This document shows positions 23,356-36,150 of a stretch of 64,000 nt of DNA, in pieces (position 1 is the stretch's first letter; the number at the start of each line of letters is the position of its first letter). This stretch comes from Melastoma dodecandrum (Eukaryota; Streptophyta; Magnoliopsida; Myrtales; Melastomataceae): positions 1-64,000 of the forward strand of contig JARUPY010000389.1 of the NCBI GenBank assembly GCA_029817715.1, in the 5' to 3' direction. Below the pieces are notes generated by a model. That model did no database searches and was not told where the DNA came from. It saw nothing but the letters and a program-made list of their open reading frames with translations. Position numbers and translations under genes: made by a program.

Positions 23356-26300
23356 TTATGAGCTGCCCCTATTTTCCTCTCTCTGGAATAACACCAGCGA
23401 TCGTAAAAATACTATACCCTTTTCATTTACCCGAACTACATCTACTTTTCTTTCGATCTGATCCCTCCGAAGTCGATTTTTCCGGGCACTTACGCCGGAT
23501 TTTACATCATGAAAGGTACCAACCTGGATCGATCCTCCCACCTTGCCCTCGCTAATTGCGCTACCCCTACTACCACTATTACTATTACTATTACTACTAC
23601 TGCTGCAGCTTCTAAGCCTAGTCTTATCCATCGGCGACAAAACACGGCTCTTCTCAACAGCCGGAAGCCGAAGGACTGCCGACTGCCTAGAATGAGCGGG
23701 GGATGAGGACGCTGAGGAAAAAGTTTCCGAATCGGAGGTCCTCCAGGGACTGCCAGCTCCGCGGACGTCCCCCGATACATAGTCCGAGAGGTCATCCACG
23801 CTGGCAGAGTCTCGGGTGCTGTCTGTACTACAAGAGCCTTCGCCAGAGTTGCTGCTGAATAAAGAAAAATTGTCGCTCGAGGAATCCTCCTCAGTAGCCC
23901 TTTCCGAGCGTTGAAAATCCGGACTCAAAGCTTCAATGTCTGCTGAACCTTCGGAGGGGGACCCAATAGGATGAATATTGCCCGGTACTCTGCTGATGGA
24001 TTTTCCACTTGAGGCAGAAAGCCTCCCGTTGGCTTTATTGGGTCCTGTTCTGTGTTTGACATTGGCAGGTGCCATTGAATTCCTAACAGATCGTGGGGCG
24101 CGCGGAGAGCATCTGCAGTAGAAACAAGTTTGACTTTCAAGCACTGTTACATGGATACATATAGATTCACATCACAATGAGCATTTGAAACACGGTGGTG
24201 TACCTTGCGTACAACAGCATATATGCTTCCACTTGCAAAACAGTTGCCAGTTCGACAGGCGTAACCTGAAAGAGGGATGGAAGAATTCTTTAGCTCATCA
24301 ATTATAATTGGAGAAACCATGTTTACCGGACTTCACTTCGGATAATGGCAAACAAATATCAAGAGCAGAAACAAGTCACTTCGTGCAGCTGGAAATTGTT
24401 GTGCAAGGACAACATCGAAAAACAGTACCAGGGCCACCTCTACAAAACACATTCCCAAGAAATTTTAAATCGAGAACAAGATAACAGTGAATCTCCTATC
24501 CACATTAATAGCAACGAAATGGAATGATTTACCATGTACTTTACAAACATTCCACCAATATGGGACACATTATTTAAGTTTTACTAGAGAAACAGGTGAG
24601 GAAAATGCTTATGACCGCACGTATGAACAAAAATGCACTTCTCTTCGAATAAAAAAGAATTCGGAAGTAGTAATCAATTGAAGCATCATAAAGAAATAAG
24701 CGCAACCAAACAATCCAAAAATTGACATAGCATAAATATACCGTGCTGTCATCAATCTTGAACCACTTGTTTTGAGGATTCTTCACATAGCATATGTAGT
24801 GGCCAGAAAACGTGGCATTCATTACATCCAAATGCACAACTACTCCATATAGTCGGTAAACGGAAAGATTATCACTTGTTCCACTCATGTATGGAGCCAA
24901 GTTAAGGATCTCTGGAAATCTAATCCGCTTGTTTATCTTCCCATATCTACCAGTCTGCCGCAGCCAAACAACACATATAAGTTCACAAGAAGTTGATCAC
25001 AACCAAATAAATCTAAAAAAAATGGACAAAATTTAGACCAACATAAGCACCTGGAATCGCTTGAGTGAAATGGTAAGGATATTTGGAGCTTCCAAAACTG
25101 TCAACTTCTTTCTGGCCTTCTCGTATGACTTACAGCTGGAAATGGAATAACCCCACAATGGGAAAACTGTAGGTCAGTATATTTGCAACAAGGGCGCAAA
25201 TGCTGAATGAGATATTCTATAGTGGCAGAAAACCAATATCGCCGATCAAGATGGAACAGATATTAGACAGCAAAGACAATAACACACTGAAGGTAGCATA
25301 AAAAGCACAATCATGCAATATATTTCGTGAGGACCCTTCCCTTAGACTATAACTGCACATTCACTTCATGTTTTAATCTTGCAAGACTGCTGGAGAAAGC
25401 AGTAACATCCATGGTAGCTAATGCTTTTCCCGATATGGAATCAAATGTGTTAAAACTGTAGCAAAATCACAGTTAAGAAAACATAACAACCATAAGATCT
25501 GCACCTCGACCCGTTACTCAGAACACGTTGCCCAGAAACGATCGCACAAAATAACAGTTCTGGAACCCTGTAGCAATATTATGCTGAGCATGACAATAAA
25601 CCGACCTGCTACATTGGTACTTGTTATCTCCATCAAGGGTCTCACTTTCAGTAAACCGATGAAGAGCTTCTTCTAAGGTACCAATATCCCCCTCAATCTC
25701 AACAGTTAGATCCATCATTCTTTCATGCCTCTCGGACTTGCTCTGACATTTAGTACATCGAATCTGCATTTGAATAAGCTTTACGAATTCAGATTTCCAC
25801 AAGGAGAAGTGGCCAGAGCTAGTCATGAGAAAGTTGTCCATAAATGAAAATAATGGCTGCATCTCAGATATGGCACCTTTGACCGAAGATAGCCTCCAAA
25901 GGTCAATCCTATCAGAGTGGTTTCTTCATCCACTGAAGTACATTTCATCCCAGATTTGGCCAAGCAAATAGATTGCATAGAATCAATAGCATATCTGTTC
26001 AAGTCACTATTAGGAGTCGCAATCTTAAAAAATAGATTGATTAGAAAAGGCACAGTTATCAGGGGAACCATCTCGTAACACCTTAAAAATTCATGTGCAT
26101 CTTCCTGTCTCCCATTGCTGAGTTGGCTTCCAATGTTCCTCAGATGGGACACAATCTCAATTGGGGAAATGGGAGAAATCCCTACCTTCGCCTTCAAAAT
26201 TACTCCCTCAAACTTGCACATGAAACACCAGTCCTTCTTTGTGCCTAATGGAATAGAGAATAGAATAAATAATCACCATTCTTCACAAAAGATAATCAAG

Positions 26301-29300
26301 CAACCAAACGAAGCAGACTTACATGTCATAGAGTGGAATTCTTGCAGAAAATAAGCAGTCAGGGGAGGAGTAAAAGCCAGGCATTGCAGAACAGCATTTG
26401 CATAGCAACTGCAAAGAGCAGAGAATAAACAGGCAGTAATTAGCAGATGCCTAAATACTCAATGTCACAGAAGGGATGGGTTTTCACATGCCCAACCTTA
26501 TCCTCAAAAATATTATAAAAATTTATTTCTAAGCCTCGACTGCATCCAAGTGGTCTAAAGGAGCAACTAATATCATTGCATCAATTCATCAAATCTATTG
26601 GACTTCCACAGATACATTAAAGCAATTGATGATGACGTGTGCGAGAAATTAAAAGGAAATTTAGTAAAGATTTTTCAGTTTTGTCAAGAATTTTCATTTT
26701 GCATCTCTCCTTAAGAACACTGACAGAAAATGGGACCAACTTTTGATGTTGTAAATCTTTCATCGGATAGAGAAACAAACAATCCACACTAGAGACTTCT
26801 GAACATATATCAATATATTGGAAATTTAGACCTATTAATATGAAAAAGAAATAAGCTGTTTCTACGGGTCCAGTAAAGGTACTCGTGACCTTGATGGTAA
26901 ACCATGCATGGGAAAAAACATAACATGCCTCCATAAACAACCACCTTAAATTCACTAACCAAAACAAAACAACCTTAAATCCACTAGCCAAAACAAAACA
27001 ACCTTAAATCTGCTGACTACAAACCCAAAATATTTCTTCTAATTGACCAAAATCCAATTAAAAATAGTATGTTTCAGAAAAAAGACAGTATTTTCAGAGG
27101 CCTTGAAAAAAGCACATTTAAACTTTCCAAAAAGATATCATAGTCATGATTATGGTTGTGTGACCCTTAAAAAGTGAACACAACAAAAATTCACTTCCCA
27201 AAGATAGGGGTAGGAAAAAATAAACCAAACTGTGACAGAACAGGCCAATTATAACTCTTAGGCTTACAATAGTCCTATGACTCTAAGAGCATGGCCACCA
27301 TTTTCTATAACATGTACTCCATGAAAACATTAGGATAAACTTGCCATTGTCAGAGATCATTCATTCAAACGCACGATCAAACTGCTACTACATTACAAAA
27401 TCAAGCATTCAAATCTAATAGCCAACCTGTTCCCACAATTTATGAAACCACATGGAAGTAACTCCACTTCTTTCCATGTATAAAGCTTGACGAATGATTC
27501 GTAAGAGAAGATCCCCTGGGAAAACATTTAAAATGATATATGATCAAAATAATAAAAAGGAAAAGAAAATCAGCACTACAGTGCAAAAGGCATCAAGATG
27601 AAGTAAAGACCTTTCCATCAAAGCTTCCAACTTTGTCAGTTGCTCGCCCAGATGATTCATGTTTAGACAATGATGACCTTACCGGCCTACATACACCAGT
27701 GTCATCAGATGCTTTCAAGCTGTCCAAAGTATTTGATGCACTACTTGAGAGATGAGATGAGACAGCAACGTCCATATCATCTTCACTGGCAAAATGCTCT
27801 GTTACAAGGAGAACTGGCTGCTCTGGGAGGCAAAATTTCAAAGAGTCCATTCTCAATGCATTTTCCTCGGCATTGAACAAGGTAGACTCATATTCCCTAT
27901 TCTTAATTTGACAGGAGGGTTTGATGTCTTCATCACCAATAAAACCATACTTCTCGCATTTGGAAATGGTTTTCCCTGTTCGAAATAGTTAATTTGTTGG
28001 GGACGGTACCCTGACTAAGAACATCATGATTGCTGACGAAATCATCTCCAACATGTTTGATATGTAAAGAAGATTCATCGGCAAAGCGTAAATGGATTCC
28101 GGAATCTGATGCATTTTGAACTTGACCATCCAAGAGTGAGGGAGACCGAAAATGGTAACTTGAAGTTTCTTCCTTCTCATCAGAATCCAAATTACTCCTC
28201 CAAAAACCAGACAATTTTTTAGGTGGTTCGACTGTGGGACCTCCATCAGCATTGCTACCAACATTTACGATAGTTTCAGTAGACTCGTCAGAGCTGCCAG
28301 AAGATCCATCCGTTGCATTTATTGAAGCTGGGAAAATTTGAGGGCGAGACTTTGGGTCGTCCGCATGTTCTTCACGAGGGTTGCCAAAAAGATCTCGTGC
28401 ATTAGCATCTGATATGTATTCGTCTGATCCTCCAGATCCATTTGAGCAAATACTCTCACATCCAAAGGCATCATCAGACGAAGTGTTCTCAGCAGCGGAG
28501 GAAGAAAAACCAGAAAATGAGGCACTGGGAGATCGAACTGATGAATTATCTGTTTCGAGCTTGACTTGTGCATGGTCAGAGCATCCAGACTCGGCCAAGC
28601 CAGTTACATTTTTGCCTGTTAAGGTCGAATCAGATAGATGCCTAACTTCATTCACAGCATCATCACCATCATGGTCATCTTTTTGGTCATCAACAGCCCC
28701 CCGATCAAAGTCGTGCACATCCACTGGTGGATGGCATTCTTCTTTGTGACCTTTCCTCCAGTGCATAATTTGACATTTTCCAGAGCTGCAAAGAAACAAG
28801 CATCACACACAATCTTCACTCCCAGAGTAAAAGAAAAATTCATAGGAAGTACTTTCTCCCAGTACTCAGGCCAATCCAGTAGCCCTTCCTTCCTACAATC
28901 ATAAAGCAATCTCTCGACTGCAAACTTAAAGAAAAGCATGCTTTTGGTTATGCAGTCTAAACTGTAAGGATAGATTGTAACCAAGGAAGAAAAACAGCCC
29001 AAGCAACTACTTTTTCATTCACAGAAATTTCCTTACCACAAAGCCAAAAAAAAGAGTCGCCAGGCAACTGATCCCACAGCCAAGATACTTGTAGCTTCGG
29101 GCTTAACCCGGTATTTGTGTAAATCCTCCCTTCCACCATAAATTCAGTTAAGTGAACCTAGCATCCAGTTACCCCAAATCTTCCTAAAATAAAGGCGATT
29201 CCTCCATCAATTCTTCAATATTCTAATAAGTGATCCCAGCTCCGAGGATGAACAACCCAAACCAAATTACCCCCAAAGATAACCCCAAACCCTAAAAGGC

Positions 29301-29652
29301 AAACCGACCGGATCAATCAGGCAAAAGAACCGCAGGGCACGTACCAGTACCGAACAGCCTTGCATCGGGAGCACCGAGTAGTAGTGGGGCAGTAACACAC
29401 GGCGCAGAAGTAATCCCTCGGGGGCTGCGGAGAGAACACATCCCCATAGCCGCCGTACCCGTAAGAGGCCTCGAGCTCGGCCCTGGCGGCCTCTTCCTTG
29501 GCCAACACGAGCAGCCTCCGGACCTCCTCCCCACGAGACACCGACTTCCGCCACTCCCTCCTGACGAACAACCCAACGAGAAGCGGGAACGCTAGGCAGG
29601 CGAACAAGAGGAGGAGGCCCTGCGGCCCTAGATCGAGGTGAACGACAACCAT
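23356..29652 (-). CDS. UBP16: Ubiquitin carboxyl-terminal hydrolase, UBP16-like, with MYND zinc finger
   Basis: A cysteine protease (USP/C19) that removes ubiquitin from proteins. Exons: 29652-29345, 28785-27611, 27515-27427, 26408-26323, 26244-26082, 25994-25877, 25763-25606, 25135-25051, 24954-24742, 24265-24204, 24112-23356; GT-AG borders and phases agree. The product is about 1,070 aa. It opens with a hydrophobic, membrane-anchor-like stretch ([18 protein letters not shown]). A MYND finger follows, [21 protein letters not shown] joined across intron 1 to SGKCQIMHW and HKEECHPP. A long Ser/Asp-rich linker precedes the catalytic core. The Cys box [15 protein letters not shown] crosses intron 3, then [11 protein letters not shown], the zinc-binding pair CTKCQ...YQCSRC, and the His box [11 protein letters not shown] with WFKIDDST. 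The tail ([12 protein letters not shown] onward) is Ser-rich and ends in basic residues. One extra C near 27970 in exon 2 breaks the frame; removing it restores exact phasing of all exons. Confidence 0.93.
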
Positions 29653-32600
29653 CTATCGGACCCGGAACCGGCTCACGAAAAGGAGGGCCCTCCCGATCAA
29701 CGTCCCTGGTGCAGTAATCAATCCGCGGAACACAGAGGACAGTGACGAAGCCGTATCCCGAATCTCGGCGTAAGCCTGGACCAGGTCGGATTGGAAGGCA
29801 TCGGATAAAAGGAATCCGGAAGAGGGACGTGTGGGAAAGGAATGACCCCCTTTTCTTTCTTTCTGTTTTTTTTTTTAGTACCGGGGGAAGAGGAAACGAC
29901 GACGCCTTCTGCGGTAGGAAGAGGATGATGACCTGGGATCGGAGTGGGGGAACGGAACGGACAGGACGGGACAGGGACCAGAACGTGACCGGTTGATTGA
30001 AACTATAATATAGAAGAATAAAAAGGTACGTAAGGAAGGGTTTTGCACGTCGGTTAGTTTTAACTTTTTTTTTTAAAATACGATCCATTTCGTATATTAC
30101 GAATAATTTATTGTCGAAGGATGTATTTTTCAAATTATAAAAAAAAACCCGTCTTAAAAAACAGTAAGAAACTAATTTTTGAAATGAACCTTTTATAGAG
30201 TGTGCCGTCTTCTCTATAATTTGGGGGCGTGTTTCGAAGATAAATTAGTAGTTTACTGATAATATTTTATAAATCTTTTTTTAAAAATCTAACTATAGAT
30301 ACGAACAAAAATCATGTAAGGAAACGAGGTATAACAATACTGAAATTTTGTGTTGCTAGATATCGTGTTTAAGACGTCAATATGGGGGCGTGGACAAAGA
30401 AGGGGGGAAGGTATTTTTGTTCGGTTCGTGTGGGTCGGAAAATAGTGGGAACAAAAGTACTGGGTCCCACATTCTTTCATTCCGGCTGCTCGCCGGTTGG
30501 GACTTGGACTGAGGTTTCGGTTGACTAACCACTCGCACTTGATCCGGGGTTCAAAAAGGAAGGCCGTTTAATTAGTGAACTAGAGAGAGGTTTGGAGTTC
30601 CTCTTCTTACGTGGTTTTACGGGACTGGCGAAATCGGAGACGAAACTCCGGTCGACGGTCATAGGAGATTTGTTAAAATCCAAGTTTCTTGACTTTTTAC
30701 GTTTAAAATTGCAACTTTAAAACATCAAAATGTCTCCCTTATTAGCCCAGTACGATTTGAAAACCCCAACCGCATAAAATTAACCTTAAATTCCTCGGCG
30801 CAAAATGGGCATGTTTAATAGTAGTAAGAGCATTTTTCTTTTGCCAAATAGTCAATTCTGGTGACAATTCAAATATTAGAATGATCAGTCGCCCCACCCA
30901 CCCCCAGGTTATGTCGTCTAGTTGTTTTGCTGGACTTATGTTTCCCCATGACTATAAAACAATCCTCGGACGTGGAAAGGGTTGGGGATGATGTATTCTA
31001 TTAAAAACGGCCATGTAAAATATTGCCGGCCAGCGTGACATCAGAAATTTTCACGCGCCCCACTAAATGTTTTAGTCTAACAGCGACCCTTGTAAGTAAC
31101 CAAAGGTCGAGATCTGCTTCCCCTTTGAATCTCCGATCCCCTCACCCTGTCCTGCTAATCATAAAAAAAAAAATAAAGGGTTCATGCTCTTGTACCAGAT
31201 ATTAACGTGTGTCTAGAGTTCATCCCTTCTGAACAAATCATGCATTCATTCATCCTTCATGGTCTGTTCATCGACGAGTTCGGTGTACGCAGTGCTCTGC
31301 GACATGGCAAACGTATGGTCCGCTGAGTTACTCGTCAATGGATAAGGGGGTTTTGCTGCAGCAATTAGAGAAGGGTTTGGGGGGGGGGGGGGAGGGGGGT
31401 TTGCTTACTCATTAGTTGGTCTCTTTTGATTTCGATTAGGACGGCCTGATGCATGTAGCTTACTATATATGGTTTTGGGATGACCTGCTTTTTGGGATTT
31501 TTATGACCGTACGGTTACATTGTAGGAAAGGGAAAAGGTTGAGGACCAACGACTATGCTGACCCAATTCTATTGCTTTTTCCATCGGGTATACGAGCATC
31601 TTCATTATTATTATTAGTTTACCCTTAACTACAAAAAGATGTAGTCACGAAGCCTAAGCATGTTTGACAGGGGTCTTGTACGTGCTTTGTTTCATTTTAA
31701 AATTTCTAAAATAATGCCTGAAAATTATAAGTCCAAGTTTAATATTTAAAAAAAAAAAAAATTGGACTTTAATATTCTAATTTCGAGGTTATTATTTCTA
31801 GAATTTTGAAACTACTTCCAAAAATAATATGACTAACTCCTTGACGGAGGTGCCGCCCATTATCCTAACTATTTTATTACAAAAAAGAAAAAACCTTTGT
31901 CGTGCTGCACAAAATGTGGTGACGTCTCTGTCGTCTTGCTGTTAAAGCCGTGGGACACAGTTTTTAACTGCATCGTTTAACCCCTTTTGGTAGATTTTCT
32001 GCATTCTTACACAGTTGTGGGAAGCTTTCACGTACTCCGGCGAAGTCAAAGATTCGGACCGCGTACACACAAAACGATGAGACTCACGAGAATAGTAACG
32101 AGTAAAGGGAAAACGAGGAAGATGTTGCAGGCTCAAGCACAGTGTCAAATGCACCAAAATTTCTCTCTCATTGACCCGATGCTGGAAAAAGAATGTGACC
32201 CATCCATGTCCTCCATCCAAATGGAAACTCTAGCATTCAATGCCTCCTGTTCATTTTCTTCTTCTTTGACTTTTGACATCATCGGGACCCTTTTTCAGCC
32301 ATCCGAGAGGACTATCCAATTTTCCACGATAAAATTTATTAGAAGAAGAAGATGATGATGGTGACGACGACGACGACGACGATCCACTCCTCCTATGGGC
32401 TTGTCTACCCTTTGAGTTGGACTCAACCGGCCTAAAAGGGAAACCCATTGGGCCTGAAAGTAGGCTCACGGAAACTCCATGGAGACCGTCTCATGTAATT
32501 TACGTGTATGTCGCGGGGATGATCCATACGAGAAGGAAAAGGGAAAAAAATCTACGTCGCTAAGGTTTCTCTCTTCAGATTTACGGCATGGCGAATACAT

Positions 32601-33465
32601 GTGCGTTTTTTTTCCTTAATTTTTATCCGTGACATTAAACCCATGTAACCGATCCGGTTTTCGTTGTTTTCTTTCTTTGTTGTTTCTTTGTTTGTGTGAA
32701 TTTCTCATATATGGTATCAAAGCATATTTACGATCAATTTATATTTAATATTGTTATTAAAAAACAAACAAAACAAAAAAAATATTACATAGGTCTCGTC
32801 TACTTGGACCAGGCCTAGCCCCAATGGTCACAATTAAAAAAAAGAAAAGAATAATGGGGTTGTGGGCTTAGCCCATCCCATCCTAAAGGGCCCGACCCTT
32901 ATTGCCGGCCACCAAGGTCAGCGCCGGTCACTGGTCCGATAGTCAAGGCCGACTGACCGGCGTTCAACAGTCAAACTTCGATTGATGATTTTTTTTTAAA
33001 TAATAATAATTAAAAAATTTTAGGTATTAAATATTGACGACATATATTATAAAGTTTGTTTTACGTAACCATTTTAATTTTAGACTCGTAGAATGAGATA
33101 TAAATTATTTAAACACGGGTAAAGGGTCACGAATCTTTTGGTGTGAGAAACGTTACGAGCCTAAAGAGGTATGACCATGTTGTGCCATGAGCGCTTGGTT
33201 GCTAAAGTGACCCATTTATGGTGACAATTGATTCTTATTCTCTATTCAGACATGCGTTTATTTATCGAAGGAACATCATAATGTGCCGCAAGTGTTTGAC
33301 TACCAAAGTGGCTCGCTTGTACGTAATGGGTGATGGTTATTTAAATGAGGCATTTATGAATTTTCCGCAATTTTTATTATAACACATTGTGTTGTGTATG
33401 ATTTCATCAAAGTGGATCGTGCATGGTGACACGTGGTAAGGTTTCTACATTGTTTGCTTGTGTGG
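29653..33465. other. Intergenic region, 3.8 kb
   Basis: The first few hundred bases are the promoter/5' UTR side of the UBP16-like gene. The rest is AT-rich with homopolymer tracts (G run at 31379-31400, A run at 31748-31760). A triplet GAC/GAT run near 32350-32385 is low complexity. A TGGTATCAAAGC motif near 32712 resembles an LTR primer-binding site, but no LTR pair was found around it. No gene is supported. Confidence 0.5.
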
Positions 33466-33795
33466 TGGGGGTACGCCACGTAGTCGCTATCTCGAGGAGA
33501 TCGCGCAGGTCGTGTGGAGCCGCCATCGTGAAAATACATCCTTCAATAGGGGTCGCTGTCTGCTTGCATAAGTTTCGTTACGTGCTCATATGGGGCTCAC
33601 CACATTGTTGTTATCTCGAGGAGATTGTACATGTTGTGGAGACTGCCGTCGAGAAACTTCAACCTTGGACAATGGTCGCTGTCTCTTGTGTAGGGCTCGC
33701 CACGTGCTCGCGTGGGGCTCGCCCCGTAGTCGTAGGAGATCGTATAGGTCGTGGAGCCGCCATCGGGAAATTCCAATCTTAGCACAAAGGCCTAT
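33466..33795. repeat. Imperfect tandem repeat, about 123-bp unit, nearly 3 copies
   Basis: Units begin at 33466, 33591 and 33713 with TGGGG(C/G)T(C/A)(C/G)(G/A)CC, continue with TATCTCGAGGAGAT, then GTGGAG(C/A)C(C/T)GCC(A/G)TCG, and the first two contain GGTCGCTGTCT. The third copy is shortened. Short ORFs across it are artefacts of the repeat. Confidence 0.7.
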
Positions 33796-34839
33796 GTGCA
33801 ATGAATCACAGAAATAGTTAAATGTGTCTCAGTACGGGAGGAGTTGTGCATTTGTATAGGAATTGGTATACGTGCTATTTTTTAATAGTGAAAATCATCC
33901 AGTTGGGTGGAGTGGAAGTAGGCCGAGCTGGCTTAACCACTACAAAAATTATTGTGTTATTTATTTTTGTGCAACTAACATTCTCTTGTGTTTGTGTGAC
34001 CAGACATGTACATCCACACAGACGGTAATTGTATTTTGTTATCTGAACATCTTTACATGCTACTTAGTTCTGTTACGAGGACTTGTTGAATCAGAAGTCT
34101 GCTTGACTACTATTTCGTACGAGACGTTCTCTCTGCAAATTGGAAAAGGTATTTTAATTGTACAGAAAGTTCAGTCAGAACGAAAAACATTAATTCAGAC
34201 TAATGCTTCTAACACCTTTCCCTTAACGAAGCCGCCTAAAGTCACGTGGGACATTTCAAATAGAAGGCAGGCACGCGTCACTTAGATAAAGTAAAGCAAG
34301 CCTCTATAAATCAAGCAAATAAAACAAATATGAGGGCAACGAAACATAAGATAGCCAACATCGGAAACATAACTGTGCAGAGGGATCGATTTCCTAATAC
34401 GATATCAAGTGTGTGCGCACAAGGAGCAGTCCAAATTCAATACAGAGAAAAGACTGAACTTTAGCGAATTCCGCTGTGGCACTAACTACAACCCCTCTAT
34501 GAACAGACTGAACATCTCTTGCCATAGTGGCGATTATACTGTCACAAGTTGAGAGTTCCACAGTCCCCGCACACGACAAGCCTCTGCAGCACTTGCTAAT
34601 TTGTATGATTCTCAGTTTTACTACATTTCCTTAAACCCTAAACTCTAAACTCGTGTCATATTCTGTTTCCTTCCTGGTTTCATGTTGAGAGATCTCTTTT
34701 CCATTACATCAATATATCTGCAAGAAACATGGTGTCTAACTGAATTCGGAAAACCGCTCCAGCTTTAAGTTTTATTCGAAGTATAGCGAGTAATGACGCC
34801 TTTATAAGCACTTACAAGCGCGCATAGCGCCGCTTTAGT
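33796..34839. other. Intergenic region before the glucanase 3' end
   Basis: No conserved coding sequence, RNA gene or terminal repeats seen. The right end is probably the 3' UTR of the minus-strand glucanase. Confidence 0.5.
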
Positions 34840-36071
34840 TTAATTGAAATTGATCCGGTACTTGGGCTGCTTGTTAGGCAGGAACAGACCCCAGTTCTTC
34901 TTATAATCAGGGGACTTCTGATCCTCGTCGAACATTGCGAATATGTATGTCTCGAGGTTCCCACGCCTCTTTGGGGTTCCATTCTTCACGTGTGCCACCA
35001 GGTTTGTGTTATAGGTCCTTGCGTTGTCTACCATTGTGGCAGTCCCACCGGCCGACGGCCACCCCAACTCCGATACTACCACCCCAAGTGTCCCGGAGCC
35101 GATCTTCTCAAGTGCTGCGACCACAGAGTCATACATGGCATCGAACAGGTTCTGGTACCGGAGCCCGTTGTTGGGGTCGGTGACGACTGTGGACGAGGAT
35201 GTGAAGAGCGCATATGAAAGAGATATGCTCTGCTGGTTGTATAAGTATGCGAAGTAGGGGTAGATGTTGACGAGCAGGGGAGATCCGCTCCGCTGCAGGA
35301 ACTGCACAAGCTGGTTTAGGATTGGCAGGTATGACTGCTGGAACGCGCCTCGGGAGGGTGGGAAGGAGACCCCGAGTGCCCCGGTCTCGATCGCGGTCAT
35401 GACCTTGATCTTGTTCCCGAGCCCCTTGTTGTTGAGCGAGTTCCAGATCTAAATCATGGCGGGGACGAGGTACTGAGCGAAGTTGTCCAAAGGCTTCACC
35501 TCATTGCCGACGGCGATGTACCTGAAGTTGACATCGACATGGTTCACGAAATTCTTTTGGACCCAATTATCGGCATTCGCCTGGCTGGAGGCGATGCTCT
35601 GGAGGTCGGAGTTGAGGAGGCCAAGCATGAGCTGGATTCCGGTTTCCCCAAGCGCCGTTAGGGTCGGCTCGTCGGGGCTGTAGATGCGCATCCTCTGGAT
35701 GTTGTTTTGCAAGTAGAGGGCTACGACATCCTGCCTGGACAGGAGGTTGCGTCCAAGCATTCCATAGCACACTCCAATCTGAGCTTCCACTTCTACAAAA
35801 CCAAGAATCACATAAGACAACCTTACATCAAAATAATTCTGAGTGTTTAGGACGAAACAATATATTGTTGGATGACTTATTGTATGATATGAATTAACAA
35901 CACGAGGAATTGCATGGGAGGCATGCAATTCAATAGCAAAGTCAGGAAATGGTGGAAAGGGAGACGACATAAATTAGGATAACCTGTATGAAGAAGGGCA
36001 ATAGCCAAGATCAAGAGGAGGAGGATGGGAGTGATTAAGGAGGAGGATCTGAGTGCTGATGAATTGGCCAT
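34840..36071 (-). CDS. Glucan endo-1,3-beta-glucosidase (GH17), one in-frame stop
   Basis: A secreted glycoside hydrolase family 17 enzyme that cleaves beta-1,3-glucans such as callose and fungal wall glucan. Exon 1 (36071-35984) encodes a signal peptide: [11 protein letters not shown] then the hydrophobic [18 protein letters not shown]. Exon 2 is 35792-34840; the intron is GT-AG with matching phase (88 nt, then 953 nt). The mature part starts near AQIGVCYG, the typical GH17 N-terminus. The proton donor lies in RYIAVGNEV (Glu about 127) and the nucleophile in [12 protein letters not shown] (Glu about 271). The protein ends [16 protein letters not shown], so there is no C-terminal CBM43 or GPI extension. 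The frame is otherwise perfect over 347 codons, but codon 144 is TAG (35451-35449), between the two catalytic residues. Without readthrough or correction the product would be a short inactive fragment. A TATA box lies about 72 bp upstream of the ATG. Confidence 0.93.
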
Positions 36072-36142
36072 TGCCCTTTTCTTTTGTGATGATATATTGT
36101 ATTTATTTAGTGGACTGTAAGTATTTGGAGGAAGAGGGTGTT

Positions 36143-36150
36143 TATTTATA
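36143..36150 (-). promoter_or_regulatory. TATA box of the GH17 gene
   Basis: On the minus strand the sequence reads CTATAAATAAAC, 72 bp upstream of the start codon. Position and sequence fit a plant core promoter and predict a short 5' leader of roughly 40-50 bases. Confidence 0.6.

Noticed and set aside
29267..30133. 288-codon minus-strand frame
   Set aside because: It overlaps exon 1 of the UBP16-like gene and its leader in another frame; the conserved MYND sequence is in the frame starting at 29652.
32700..32730. TGGTATCAAAGC as primer-binding site of an LTR element
   Set aside because: No LTR pair, polypurine tract or coding region was found around it.
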